Part shown: positions 53,238-61,956 of the stretch, piece by piece | How positions within the stretch are numbered: the stretch's first letter is position 1 | How the letters are laid out: the number at the start of each line of letters is the position of its first letter | DNA from: Turicibacter bilis | GTDB lineage: Bacteria > Bacillota_I > Bacilli_A > MOL361 > Turicibacteraceae | Length of the DNA stretch: 64,000 nt | Direction of reading: 5' to 3' | Assembly (NCBI RefSeq): GCF_024499055.1 | Contig: NZ_CP071249.1 | Span: forward strand, 124,001 to 188,000 | Notes under the pieces: model-generated | Told to the model about the DNA's origin: nothing | Database searches by the model: none | The model's input: the letters and a program-made list of their open reading frames with translations, nothing else | Program-made: the position numbers and the translations under genes

Positions 53238-54443
53238 ATGGAACGAATTACATTAGAACAAGCGATTGAAGTATTAGTTCAGCAGACTAAAAAACAAACG
53301 AAAACAAAGACTGTATCTGTATTCGAGGCGTTAAACCAAGTATTAGCTCATGATGTATATGCCCCTATTAATGTGCCATCTTTTAATCGTTCAGCAATGG
53401 ATGGATATGCGGTAAAAGCTTCAGAAACTGCAGGTGCAAGTCATGAAACGCCTATTAAGTTGCAAGTCATCAAGCAACTCATGGCAGGAGATTATGCTCA
53501 GTTAAAAGCAGAATCGAATCAAGCGGTTCTTGTCATGACCGGTTCTTATATTCCAGATGGTTTTGATGCAGTCATTCGTCAAGAGGATACAAATTACGGA
53601 GATGAAGTCGTTGAGCTTTACGCGAGTGTGAAGCCATTTATGAATTATAGTGCGATTGGAGAAGATATTAAACAAGGTCAGTTAATGCTTCAAGCAGGAA
53701 CCGTTTTAACGCCGATTCATCTAGGCATTTTAGCTAGTTTAGGAATGGAGAAAGTGGAGGTATTAGCCCCAATTAAGGTCGGATTGATTAGTAGTGGCAG
53801 TGAATTAGCCGAGGCACCTGAGGCGTTAAAACCGGGACAAATTTATGATAGTAATCGATTTGTCTTAACGTCACGTTTAAAGCAGTTAAATGTTGAAGTT
53901 GTTTTCTCTAAAAAAATTAGTGATGATCCAACTGCCGTTGCATGCTTTATTAAAGAACAAATGAAAAACGTTGATTTAGTGATTACAACAGGTGGCGTTT
54001 CAGTGGGTAAAAAAGATATTATGCATGAAGTGATTTCACAGCTGGAGGCCAATCGTTTATTTTGGCGAATTAATATGCGTCCAGGAACGCCAGTTCTTGC
54101 AAGTCTTTATCAAGATAAATTAATGTTAGGGCTATCCGGAAATCCATTTGCCGCTCTTACAACTTTTGAATTATTATTCCGTCCAATCCTTTCACAAGCT
54201 ATGCATACGAATACGTATACTTGTGTGAGAAAACAGGCACGATTTAAAGGGACATTTAATAAAGGAAGCAAACAACGTCGCTTTATTCGAGCTTATTATG
54301 AGGATGGCGTTGTTAGTATTCCAACAGGAGAACATGCTTCATCGGTTTTATCGAGCATGTTAGGATGTAATTGTTTCATTGATATTGAAGCTGGAAATGC
54401 TGGATTAGCAGAAAATGAAACGGTTGAAGTCGTTTTACTTTAA
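53238..54443 (+). CDS. moeA: Molybdopterin molybdenumtransferase MoeA
   Basis: The 401-residue enzyme inserts molybdate into adenylylated molybdopterin. It shows the MoeA pattern VPSFNRSAMDGYAVK, MTGSYIPDGFDAVIRQED, GLISSGSELAE, VITTGGVSVGKKD and GLSGNPFAALTTFE, with domain IV at the end. Only one base separates it from the upstream stop. GGAAAGGG precedes ATG 53238. Together with the preceding protein it completes the late cofactor steps. Confidence 0.94.
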   Translation: MERITLEQAIEVLVQQTKKQTKTKTVSVFEALNQVLAHDVYAPINVPSFNRSAMDGYAVKASETAGASHETPIKLQVIKQLMAGDYAQLKAESNQAVLVMTGSYIPDGFDAVIRQEDTNYGDEVVELYASVKPFMNYSAIGEDIKQGQLMLQAGTVLTPIHLGILASLGMEKVEVLAPIKVGLISSGSELAEAPEALKPGQIYDSNRFVLTSRLKQLNVEVVFSKKISDDPTAVACFIKEQMKNVDLVITTGGVSVGKKDIMHEVISQLEANRLFWRINMRPGTPVLASLYQDKLMLGLSGNPFAALTTFELLFRPILSQAMHTNTYTCVRKQARFKGTFNKGSKQRRFIRAYYEDGVVSIPTGEHASSVLSSMLGCNCFIDIEAGNAGLAENETVEVVLL

Positions 54444-54461
54444 ATAAATGGAGGTCATAGG

Positions 54462-54950
54462 ATGAGCGATAAATTAACACATTTTAACGAAGAAGGGCAT
54501 GCCATTATGGTCGATGTCACAGATAAAGTGGCGACACAACGAGAAGCCGTTGCGAAAGGAAAAATTGTTGTGAGTCAGGAGATTATCGATCGCATTAAAA
54601 ATAATGAGATTGAAAAAGGAGACGTTCTTGGAATTGCTCGAATTGCTGGGATCATGGCTGTTAAGAAAACATCTGAACTCATTCCTTTATGTCATCCATT
54701 ATTTATTAGTAAATGTGCCATTGATTTTGAAATTAATGAAGCAGAAAGTTATATTGAAGCGAGCTGTACGGTGAAAGTGGATCAAAAAACAGGCGTTGAG
54801 ATGGAAGCTTTAACCGGGGTTAATATCGCTTTATTAACGATTTATGATATGTGTAAAGCCATTGATAAAAAAATGGAGTTAACAGATATTCGTTTATGTT
54901 ATAAATCAGGTGGTAAAAGTGGTGTCTTCGTCAATGAAGAAAGATCATAA
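54462..54950 (+). CDS. moaC: Cyclic pyranopterin monophosphate synthase MoaC
   Basis: The 162-residue enzyme acts with MoaA to make cyclic pyranopterin monophosphate from GTP. Catalytic motifs are present: MAVKKTSELIPLCHPL, VKVDQKTGVEMEALTGV, and MCKAIDKKMEL with a following KSGGKSG. Its last 17 bases overlap modB, so both are translated together. TGGAGGT precedes the start. Confidence 0.95.
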   Translation: MSDKLTHFNEEGHAIMVDVTDKVATQREAVAKGKIVVSQEIIDRIKNNEIEKGDVLGIARIAGIMAVKKTSELIPLCHPLFISKCAIDFEINEAESYIEASCTVKVDQKTGVEMEALTGVNIALLTIYDMCKAIDKKMELTDIRLCYKSGGKSGVFVNEERS

Positions 54951-55710
54951 ATGGTTACGCCTTAACTATGTTTTCACGTTGACTTTTACAGTTCTACCGT
55001 TTTTAGCATTTATTATAAGAGGACGTCTGGTTGAATTTAATGCGTTGGATTGGCAGGTCATTAGTTCGAGTCTATGGGTGAGCCTGAAATGTAGTCTGAT
55101 TGCGATGCTCATTGTCATCCTTCTTGGACTTCCAACGGGTTATTATATCGCTAGACATTCCTTTAAATATAAAATTTTTTTTGATACTTTGTTTAATCTG
55201 CCGATGATTTTACCTCCCGCCGTCATCGGATTATTACTGCTTTTGACCTATGGAAGTCATGGGTTTATCGGACGCTATCTGTTAGCGATGGGGATCAAAA
55301 CAAGTTTCTCTTCATTCGCTGTTATTTTGACATTTATCTTTGTGTCATTACCTGTTTTTATTAAAGGGGTTAGTGTCGCCTTTTCAGAGGTGGATGAGCA
55401 GTTAGAAACGACTGCACGCATTCTTGGAGATTCCCCGCTTCAAGTGTTTAAACGAATCACATTTCCTCTTGCTAAAAAAGGACTTATTGTTTCGTTATTA
55501 ATGGCTTGGACACGAGGTCTATCTGAGTTTGGAGCAACGATTATGTTTGCTGGAAATTTAAAAGGAGTGACGCAAACTTTACCACTTGCCATTTATTCAG
55601 CAATGGAATCAAATATGAATAATGCATTATTCATTTCATTTTTCATGTTTATCCTTGCCTTACTCGTTTTAGTGAGCACGCATCTTTTAAGTGAGGAGCG
55701 TGATACTTAA
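54934..55710 (+). CDS. modB: Molybdate ABC transporter permease
   Basis: The 258-residue protein has about six membrane helices and the permease loop RILGDSPLQVFKRITFPLAKKG that contacts ModC. NLPMILPPAVIGLLLLLTYG is typical of ModB. It starts inside moaC (ATG 54934) and overlaps modC by one base. It forms the channel of a molybdate importer with ModC and ModA. Confidence 0.92.
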   Translation: MKKDHKWLRLNYVFTLTFTVLPFLAFIIRGRLVEFNALDWQVISSSLWVSLKCSLIAMLIVILLGLPTGYYIARHSFKYKIFFDTLFNLPMILPPAVIGLLLLLTYGSHGFIGRYLLAMGIKTSFSSFAVILTFIFVSLPVFIKGVSVAFSEVDEQLETTARILGDSPLQVFKRITFPLAKKGLIVSLLMAWTRGLSEFGATIMFAGNLKGVTQTLPLAIYSAMESNMNNALFISFFMFILALLVLVSTHLLSEERDT

Positions 55711-56732
55711 TGTTTCATATTTGTATTAATCATTTGATTCATGACACTTTAACAATAGAGGCGGAATTTGAATTAAAAGCGGGAGAAATTACAACGCTTA
55801 TTGGAAAAAGCGGATCAGGAAAATCTAGTCTTTTAAATTTAATCACAGGTGTTATTCATGGAAAAAATGTTCAAATAAAAAGTGATACGGTGACGTATCA
55901 GGATATTCAGACAGGGACGTTTATCCCGGTTCATGAGCGAAAGTTTGGGTATATTCAACAAAAGGCTCAGCTGTTTTCCCATTTAAGTGTTTGGGAAAAT
56001 CTGACGTATAGTCGAGTGCCCCTGGATGAGAAAAAACTTGAAGACTATCTCGATATCTTTGAGTTACGTCCACATCTTAATAAGCGAGTTCGTGAACTTT
56101 CCGGTGGAGAAGCTCAACGTGTTTCAATCGTTCGAACATTGATGAGTGAACCAGAGTTGTTACTCATTGATGAAGGCTTTAGCGCGCTCGATCCAAATTT
56201 GAGATTAAAACTAAGAGATTATTTACAGACATTAAAAAAAGAATTAAATATTCCGATCTTATTTGTGACTCATGATTTATATGAAGCGTATCAATTAAGT
56301 GATTACGTGTTATTTATTGAGAATGGAAAACTAATTGAACAAGGGACGAAGAAACAGATGTTTCATTTCCCGAGTAACATTAAAACTGCCCGCTTTATTG
56401 GGGTTGAAAATATTTTCAAAGCGTCTAGTGAAGATGGGCAGTTGAAGATTGATGAACGATTATTTGAAGTTGATGTTTCAAATGTTCAAGTGAAGTCTAT
56501 TGGGATTAAAGCGACTCATGTCAGTATTCATGAGGAGGGGTTACCTGCACACGTAGAAAAAGTGATCGATGATTTGACATCCGTGACCATTTATTTAAGA
56601 CTTAATGGACTTCATCATCCTTTATTGATGAAACTCTCACCGCTTGAAGCAGCAAAGCATCATCTTCATCTTCATCAACAGCTTAACGTTAAGATTCATC
56701 AATTTATTTTTTTGGAGGGTCATTGTGATTAA
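55710..56732 (+). CDS. modC: Molybdate ABC transporter ATPase
   Basis: The 340-residue ATPase has Walker A GKSGSGKSS, signature LSGGEAQR, Walker B LLIDEGFSALD and the His switch FVTHD. After about residue 230 follows a C-terminal TOBE-like domain (SIGIKATHVSIHEEG) that binds oxyanion in ModC proteins. It starts on the modB stop (TAATG) and its end overlaps the mobAB gene by eight bases. Confidence 0.92.
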   Translation: MFHICINHLIHDTLTIEAEFELKAGEITTLIGKSGSGKSSLLNLITGVIHGKNVQIKSDTVTYQDIQTGTFIPVHERKFGYIQQKAQLFSHLSVWENLTYSRVPLDEKKLEDYLDIFELRPHLNKRVRELSGGEAQRVSIVRTLMSEPELLLIDEGFSALDPNLRLKLRDYLQTLKKELNIPILFVTHDLYEAYQLSDYVLFIENGKLIEQGTKKQMFHFPSNIKTARFIGVENIFKASSEDGQLKIDERLFEVDVSNVQVKSIGIKATHVSIHEEGLPAHVEKVIDDLTSVTIYLRLNGLHHPLLMKLSPLEAAKHHLHLHQQLNVKIHQFIFLEGHCD

Positions 56733-57810
56733 CTTAAGTACAGCTATTCTAGTCGGTGGAAAGAGCCGTCGGATGAATGGTGAAAATAAATCATTTTTAA
56801 TGTATCAAAATCAAACGTTTATCGAACGAATGATAACTCAATTAAAACCTTTTGATGAATTACTTATTTCCGTTCGAGAACGTGAACCATATGAAAAACT
56901 AGGCTATCCACTGATTCAAGATGTTTATGAAAATATTGGACCACTTTCTGGTTTATATGAGTGTCTGAAAATCTGTCGACAGGAGTATTTATTTGTTTGT
57001 GCGACAGATATGCCAAAGCTAACAACCGAATTAATTTTATATATGCAACAATTTATTAGTTCTGATTATGATTGTTATGTGATTGAAGCGGGAGGCAAAC
57101 GACATCCATTATGTGCCATTTATAAAAAGTCATTATTGCCGATAATTGAAGAAATGATAGAGAAGAAGGAACACCGATTAATGCAATTGCTTAATCGAGC
57201 GAAAACTAAAGTGATTTCTCTTGAATACAGTTGTTTTGATGAATCTGTCGTCATGAACGTTAATACAAAAGAGGAGTTTGATGTATTAAAAGAACCAGCC
57301 ATATTTTGTGTCAGTGGGATTAAAAATAGTGGGAAAACCACGTTGATTACGAAAATTATTAAACAATTAACAGATAGAAATTATCGTGTTGGTGTCATTA
57401 AACACGATGGTCATGAATTTGAAATCGATGTTGAAAATACTGATACGCATAAACATCGATTGGCTGGGAGTACGGGAACGATTATTTATTCAAAAACCAA
57501 ATATGCTGTCATGAAAGATTGGTCTGTGATTGATTTAGAGTTATTAATCTCCTACTTATCTGATTTAGATGTCATCATTATGGAGGGAATGAAACATTCG
57601 TCTTATCCTAAAATAGAGGTGGTTAGAGAAGGACGATCGAATGAGATTGTCTGTGATCCCAACACATTACTAGCTATTGCAACCAACACAAATTTAACGC
57701 ATGAAAGTGTTGATGTCGTCTCATTAGATGATATCGATCAAATCATGGATGTGATTGATAGAAAGGTTCTAGGTGGAAAAAATGCGAGATCAATATCAAC
57801 GAAAAATTGA
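56725..57810 (+). CDS. mobAB: MobA-MobB fusion for guanine-dinucleotide cofactor
   Basis: The 361-residue protein fuses two steps. Residues 1-190 are MobA, the GTP:molybdopterin guanylyltransferase (AILVGGKSRRMNGENKSF, CATDMPKL). Residues about 195-361 are MobB, a GTP-binding P-loop protein (VSGIKNSGKTTL, VGVIKHDGHEF, DVIIMEGMKHS). GTG 56725 after TTGGAGGG is the start. MobA makes the bis-MGD form needed by the molybdoenzyme at 47301, so the locus fits that enzyme. Its end overlaps moaA by 29 bases. Confidence 0.92.
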   Translation: MINLSTAILVGGKSRRMNGENKSFLMYQNQTFIERMITQLKPFDELLISVREREPYEKLGYPLIQDVYENIGPLSGLYECLKICRQEYLFVCATDMPKLTTELILYMQQFISSDYDCYVIEAGGKRHPLCAIYKKSLLPIIEEMIEKKEHRLMQLLNRAKTKVISLEYSCFDESVVMNVNTKEEFDVLKEPAIFCVSGIKNSGKTTLITKIIKQLTDRNYRVGVIKHDGHEFEIDVENTDTHKHRLAGSTGTIIYSKTKYAVMKDWSVIDLELLISYLSDLDVIIMEGMKHSSYPKIEVVREGRSNEIVCDPNTLLAIATNTNLTHESVDVVSLDDIDQIMDVIDRKVLGGKNARSISTKN

Positions 57811-58750
57811 TTATGTCCGCATCTCAATTACGGATCGTTGTAATTTAAGATGTACGTATTGTATGCCAGGTGAAGAAGTTGACTTTATTCATCATGAGAA
57901 GTTACTGAGCACCGAAGAGATTTTAAAGATTGTTAAAGCGTTTGAAGAATTAGGCGTGACTAAAGTCAAGATTACAGGTGGAGAACCGCTTGTTCGTAAA
58001 GATATTATTGAACTGATTGCAAGCATTAAGAAAATGGCTGGAATACAAGAAGTAAGTATCACAACAAATGGTGTCTTACTCGAAAAAATGATAGATGATT
58101 TAGAGCAAGCTGGGCTTGATAGTATCAATATTAGTTTAGATACATTAAAACCTGCTCAGTATGCACTCATGACGCGTCGAAATCAATTTGATATCGTCAT
58201 GCGAGGAATTCAGTGTGCGATTAAGAGTTCTATTCCTAAAGTTAAATTAAACTGTGTCCTGATTAAGGAGATTAATGGGGATGAGATTTTAGATTTAGTC
58301 GAACTAGCTCATCAAACTCGTGTACATGTTCGTTTTATTGAATTAATGCCGATCGGTTATGCAAAGAATTTAACACCGATTTCCGAAGATGAGGTCCTTG
58401 ATTTATTAAGTAAGCATTATGAAGGCGTTAAACCATTTGAAGGGAAACTAGGAAATGGGCCAGCTCATTACTATGAGATTGAAGGATTTTTAGGAAAAGT
58501 TGGCTTTATTTCAGCGATGAGTCATCGTTTCTGTTCAACATGTAATCGAGTTCGCGTAACGAGTGAAGGATATTTAAAAACGTGCCTTCACTTTAAAAAA
58601 GGAATCGATTTAAAAGCTCATATTGCCACAGGCAATTTAAAGGAAGCAATTTTAGAAAGTTTACAAAAGAAACCAAAGCAACACCAGTTTAATGAAGTAT
58701 TAAATGAAGAAGAAGTTGACCAACGAATGATGGTTCAAATAGGAGGATAA
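57782..58750 (+). CDS. moaA: GTP 3',8-cyclase MoaA
   Basis: The 322-residue radical-SAM enzyme starts molybdopterin synthesis from GTP. The first cluster site is CNLRCTYC (about residues 20-27), the second is in FCSTCNRVRVTSEGYLKTC, and the protein ends in Gly-Gly as required for activity. ATG 57782 is chosen because AGGTGG lies just before it; the upstream GTG is inside that site. It follows mobAB with overlap and MOSC one base later. Confidence 0.95.
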   Translation: MRDQYQRKIDYVRISITDRCNLRCTYCMPGEEVDFIHHEKLLSTEEILKIVKAFEELGVTKVKITGGEPLVRKDIIELIASIKKMAGIQEVSITTNGVLLEKMIDDLEQAGLDSINISLDTLKPAQYALMTRRNQFDIVMRGIQCAIKSSIPKVKLNCVLIKEINGDEILDLVELAHQTRVHVRFIELMPIGYAKNLTPISEDEVLDLLSKHYEGVKPFEGKLGNGPAHYYEIEGFLGKVGFISAMSHRFCSTCNRVRVTSEGYLKTCLHFKKGIDLKAHIATGNLKEAILESLQKKPKQHQFNEVLNEEEVDQRMMVQIGG

Positions 58751-58751
58751 C

Positions 58752-59192
58752 ATGGGAAAAGTACATGCAATTTGTATTAGTGAAAAAAAAGGAACACAAA
58801 AATCATTTATTGAAGAAGCAACATTTATTGAGAATTTTGGAATTGAAAATGATGCGCATGCAGGAAAATGGCATCGACAAGTTTCGTTATTAGCTTATGA
58901 AAAAATTGCTGATTTCAATTCACGCGGGGCCGAAGTTAAGGATGGAGCGTTTGGTGAAAATTTAGTTGTCGAAGGCATTGATTTTACGTCACTTCCAATT
59001 GGAACTATTTTTAAATGTAATGAGGTAGAGTTAGAGTTAACTCAAATCGGTAAAGAATGTCATCATCATTGTTTAATTTATTATAAAATGGGAGAATGTA
59101 TCATGCCTAAAAATGGAGTGTTCACTCGTGTATTAAAAGGTGGCGTTATCCGAGTAGGCGATGAGATGACGTATGAGTTACCAGTCGAGTAG
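58752..59192 (+). CDS. MOSC-domain protein
   Basis: The 146-residue protein is a stand-alone MOSC domain: ENDAHAGKWHRQVSLLAYE, DGAFGENLVVEG, and the conserved Cys in IGKECHHHCLIYY. MOSC domains bind or transfer sulfurated molybdenum cofactor. Here it probably acts as cofactor carrier or chaperone. It lies one base after moaA. Confidence 0.9.
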   Translation: MGKVHAICISEKKGTQKSFIEEATFIENFGIENDAHAGKWHRQVSLLAYEKIADFNSRGAEVKDGAFGENLVVEGIDFTSLPIGTIFKCNEVELELTQIGKECHHHCLIYYKMGECIMPKNGVFTRVLKGGVIRVGDEMTYELPVE

Positions 59193-59211
59193 AAAGCGAG
59201 AGATTTTAACA

Positions 59212-59967
59212 ATGAAAAAATGGTGGTTAAGCTTATTAATCGGTTGTTTATTAGTCGGATGTAGTCAAAAGCAAGAACCAACCGTTGAACTCAATGTCTC
59301 AGCTGCTTCTTCATTACAAGAAGCAATGCAAGAAATTGCAGCTGATTTCATGGAACTCTATCCTAATGTAAAGGTTCAATTGAATTTTGGCGGATCGAAT
59401 GTTCTAAAAACACAAATTGTTGAAGGATTTGATGTGGATTTATTTTTATCAGCGAATTTTAAACAATATGATGAACTCGTGCAGTTAGGAAAAATTGAAG
59501 CGGGTTCATTATTTGCAACCAATCGTGTCGTTATTGTGACAAATAATCATCAAGTTCAAAGTGTTTATGATTTGGCTAAACCAAATCTTCAAGTGGTACT
59601 TGCTAATGAATCGGTCCCAATTGGTCAATATGCAGCATCGATTATTGATTCAATTGATGAGAATGAACCAGGATTTAAAGCAGCCATTGATCAAAATATT
59701 GTGTCGCGTGAAGAAAATGTTCGCCAAGTGTTGATGAAAATCACCTTAAATGAAGGCGATGCTGCTTTTGTTTATCAAACGGATTTAACACCAGACGTTA
59801 ACGATCAAGTAACTGTCGTTTATCTTCCGAATGAGTATGATGTGATTAGCGAATACTACATGGGAATCATTAAACAAAATGAAGTGAAGAAAGAAGCCGA
59901 GCAATTATATGACTATATTTTATCAGATGCCGGTCAAGAGGTTTTAAAATCATATGGATATGAATAG
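59212..59967 (+). CDS. modA: Molybdate-binding lipoprotein
   Basis: The 251-residue protein begins with a lipoprotein signal ending LLVGC (about residue 17) and has the ModA pattern: VSAASSLQEAMQEIA, LNFGGSNVLKTQI, VDLFLSAN and QYAASIID. It captures molybdate outside the cell for ModBC. It is separated from modBC by mobAB, moaA and MOSC, an unusual order. The end overlaps mogA by 14 bases. Confidence 0.92.
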   Translation: MKKWWLSLLIGCLLVGCSQKQEPTVELNVSAASSLQEAMQEIAADFMELYPNVKVQLNFGGSNVLKTQIVEGFDVDLFLSANFKQYDELVQLGKIEAGSLFATNRVVIVTNNHQVQSVYDLAKPNLQVVLANESVPIGQYAASIIDSIDENEPGFKAAIDQNIVSREENVRQVLMKITLNEGDAAFVYQTDLTPDVNDQVTVVYLPNEYDVISEYYMGIIKQNEVKKEAEQLYDYILSDAGQEVLKSYGYE

Positions 59968-60457
59968 AATTCAAGCAGCTATTATTACCATGTCTGATTC
60001 ACGTTCACAGTCAACTGAAAAAGCAGATGAAAGTGGAGCAGTGATTAAAGAAATTTTAGAAGCCAATGATTATGAAGTGGTTCATTATGAACTGATTAGT
60101 GATGATTTAGATGGAATTAAAAATAGTTTAATTCGCGTTTGTGATCAAAATATTAGTTTAGTTTTAACGACAGGTGGAACAGGACTGTCTAAACGAGATA
60201 ATACCCCTGAAGCGACAAAAGCAGTCATTGAAAAAGAAGTTCAAGGAATTAGTGAAGCGATGCGTTATCATAGCTTACAAATTACTCCACGTGCCATGCT
60301 ATCACGTGGAGTATCGGGTATTCGTCAAAATTCATTAATTATTAATCTGCCAGGAAGCCCGAAAGCAGTTCGAGAAAATTTAGAGTATATTATTCCTTCA
60401 CTTCGCCATGGATTAGAAATTTTACGTGGAGAAGCGAGTAATTGCGCTGGAAAATAA
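59954..60457 (+). CDS. mogA: MogA/MoaB-type molybdopterin adenylyltransferase
   Basis: The 167-residue enzyme activates molybdopterin with ATP before metal insertion by MoeA. It has the motif LVLTTGGTGLSKRDNTPEAT, with ISEAMRYHSLQITPRAML and NLPGSPKAVRE. MogA and MoaB are hard to tell apart by sequence, but the operon role is the same. It is the last gene of the operon; a terminator follows. Confidence 0.9.
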   Translation: MDMNRIQAAIITMSDSRSQSTEKADESGAVIKEILEANDYEVVHYELISDDLDGIKNSLIRVCDQNISLVLTTGGTGLSKRDNTPEATKAVIEKEVQGISEAMRYHSLQITPRAMLSRGVSGIRQNSLIINLPGSPKAVRENLEYIIPSLRHGLEILRGEASNCAGK

Positions 60458-60461
60458 AGGT

Positions 60462-60489
60462 AAAAGACACCAAGGTGTCTTTTTCTTTT
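60462..60489 (+). terminator. terminator of the cofactor operon
   Basis: AAAAGACAC pairs with GTGTCTTTT around CAAG and is followed by TCTTTT. Confidence 0.85.
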
Positions 60490-60603
60490 GAGCTCATTGA
60501 TTCTTATTAAAAAGAATAGATAATCTGCCACCTGAAAGAAAGGATGTGAATATACTATAGAGACTCAAACAAATATATTCGTCCATGATGAGCTAGATGA
60601 TTG

Positions 60604-60645
60604 AAAGGAGGGAGGCAGCAGTATCATCTGTTGCAGAATTGAATG
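60604..60645 (+). promoter_or_regulatory. hairpin-split ribosome binding site
   Basis: AAAGGAGGGAG (60604-60614) precedes GCAGCAG (60615-60621) and CTGTTGC (60628-60634), a seven-pair stem with one wobble and a six-base loop. Eight bases then lead to ATG 60643. Looping out the hairpin restores normal spacing. Confidence 0.52.
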
Positions 60646-60861
60646 TTAATAAATACGCCAAGTATTGAAGAAGATCTTGTTGATGAGGATGAGTCTTTAT
60701 CTGAGACGTCTCAATTGAATAATCAATTAAGTAACCAGAATGAGCAAACGACGAATGCAAATGGTAGTTGGTATAAGGGGAGTACTTTTGCAGGAGTTTT
60801 AGTCATTATTTTATTTGTCGTTTGGTTTTTATATCGGATAGGTTGCCTTGGACATGATTAA
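60643..60861 (+). CDS. small tail-anchored membrane protein
   Basis: The 72-residue product has an acidic, Asn/Gln-rich N-terminal part and one C-terminal membrane helix (FAGVLVIILFVVWFLYRIG). No family is recognised. Its start depends on the hairpin-split ribosome binding site described for 60604-60645. An alternative is a frameshift near 60688: another frame from 60622 reads VSSVAELNVNKYAKY and runs into a stop. Confidence 0.55.
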   Translation: MLINTPSIEEDLVDEDESLSETSQLNNQLSNQNEQTTNANGSWYKGSTFAGVLVIILFVVWFLYRIGCLGHD

Positions 60862-60898
60862 AAAGGATGCTCTTCATCGTTGAAGGGCATCCTTTTCT
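60858..60898. terminator. bidirectional terminator
   Basis: AAAAGGATGCTCTTCA pairs with TGAAGGGCATCCTTTT (one mismatch or wobble) around TCGT and serves both converging genes. Confidence 0.9.
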
Positions 60899-61920
60899 TG
60901 AAATTGAATAATTGAACTTAGAAACTCATAAATATCTTGACGAGTCGTAGAGAATGACGTAATGAGTCGAATGATCGAGTGAGACTCGTCATAGGTATCC
61001 CAGACTAAAAACGTAAATCGTTGATGAAGATAGTCAATTAAAGAATTTGGAAAAATCGGAAAGAGTTGATTAGTATCACTATCGACGAGAAATGGAAAAT
61101 TAAGTGTGCTTAAACCTTCTTTTAATAATTGTGCCATGCTATTTGCTTCTTGCCCAATTTTAAAATAAAGCTGATTTTGAAAAAGTTCTGCAAATTGAAT
61201 GCCAAGAAGACGTCCTTTGGCTAAAAGTGCTCCTTTTTGCTTCATACTAAATCGAAAGCAGTCTTGAAGCAGTGGATTTGAAATGACGAGTGCTTCGCCA
61301 AATAAAGCGCCATTTTTTGTTCCACCAATATAAAAGGCATCAGTTAGATGAGCGTAGTCTGATAATTGTAGCGTATTAGAGGGAGCGGTTAAAGCGGATC
61401 CTAGCCGAGCTCCATCTAAGTAGAGATAAAGTTGATGATCTTGACAAAAATGAGAGAGCCTCTCTAACTCTTGCTTAGAATAAAGGGTTCCAAGTTCAGT
61501 TGGATTAGATAAATAAAGAAGTTTAGGTTTTAACATGTGTACCGTGTTATGAGCGGCAACGATTTTTTGTAATGCTTCAAGCGTGACTTTTCCATCAATA
61601 CTTGGTATTTCGATGACTTTGTGTCCCGTGGCTTCAATTGAACCTGTTTCATTAAAGGCAATATGACCGGTTGAAGGAGAGAGAACTGCTTCATAAGGTC
61701 TTAGGACGTGTGAAATAAAGGTTAAATTGGTTTGAGTGCCACCCATCAAAAAGTGAATATCGCACTTTGTTGGATTGAGATATGTTTGAATGTATTCTTT
61801 TGCTTGTTGACAATAATAGTCTGTCCCATACCCTGGTGTTTGTAGCATATTTGTTTGCATTAAGGCGCTCATAATGGTAGGATGAGCTCCTTCAGCATAA
61901 TCAATTTGAAAATTAATCAT
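60874..61920 (-). CDS. Low-specificity threonine aldolase-type PLP enzyme
   Basis: The 348-residue protein belongs to the beta-eliminating lyase/threonine aldolase group of fold-type I PLP enzymes. It shows FLMGGTQTNLTFI, ATGHKVIEI, LYLYLDGARLGSA and the PLP Lys in YIGGTKNGALFGEA. It would cleave L-threonine or L-allo-threonine to glycine and acetaldehyde. The start at 61920 uses a hairpin-split ribosome binding site. It stands alone. Confidence 0.88.
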   Translation of the reverse strand: MINFQIDYAEGAHPTIMSALMQTNMLQTPGYGTDYYCQQAKEYIQTYLNPTKCDIHFLMGGTQTNLTFISHVLRPYEAVLSPSTGHIAFNETGSIEATGHKVIEIPSIDGKVTLEALQKIVAAHNTVHMLKPKLLYLSNPTELGTLYSKQELERLSHFCQDHQLYLYLDGARLGSALTAPSNTLQLSDYAHLTDAFYIGGTKNGALFGEALVISNPLLQDCFRFSMKQKGALLAKGRLLGIQFAELFQNQLYFKIGQEANSMAQLLKEGLSTLNFPFLVDSDTNQLFPIFPNSLIDYLHQRFTFLVWDTYDESHSIIRLITSFSTTRQDIYEFLSSIIQFQEKDALQR

Positions 61921-61956
61921 GAATTGAGGAGACGATTAGGTGTCTCCTTTCCTCCT
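61918..61956 (-). promoter_or_regulatory. hairpin-split ribosome binding site of the aldolase gene
   Basis: On the minus strand AGGAGG (61956-61951) is followed after two bases by AGGAGAC and GTCTCCT, a perfect seven-pair stem (61948-61927) with an eight-base loop. Six more bases lead to ATG. The effective spacing is eight bases. Confidence 0.65.
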
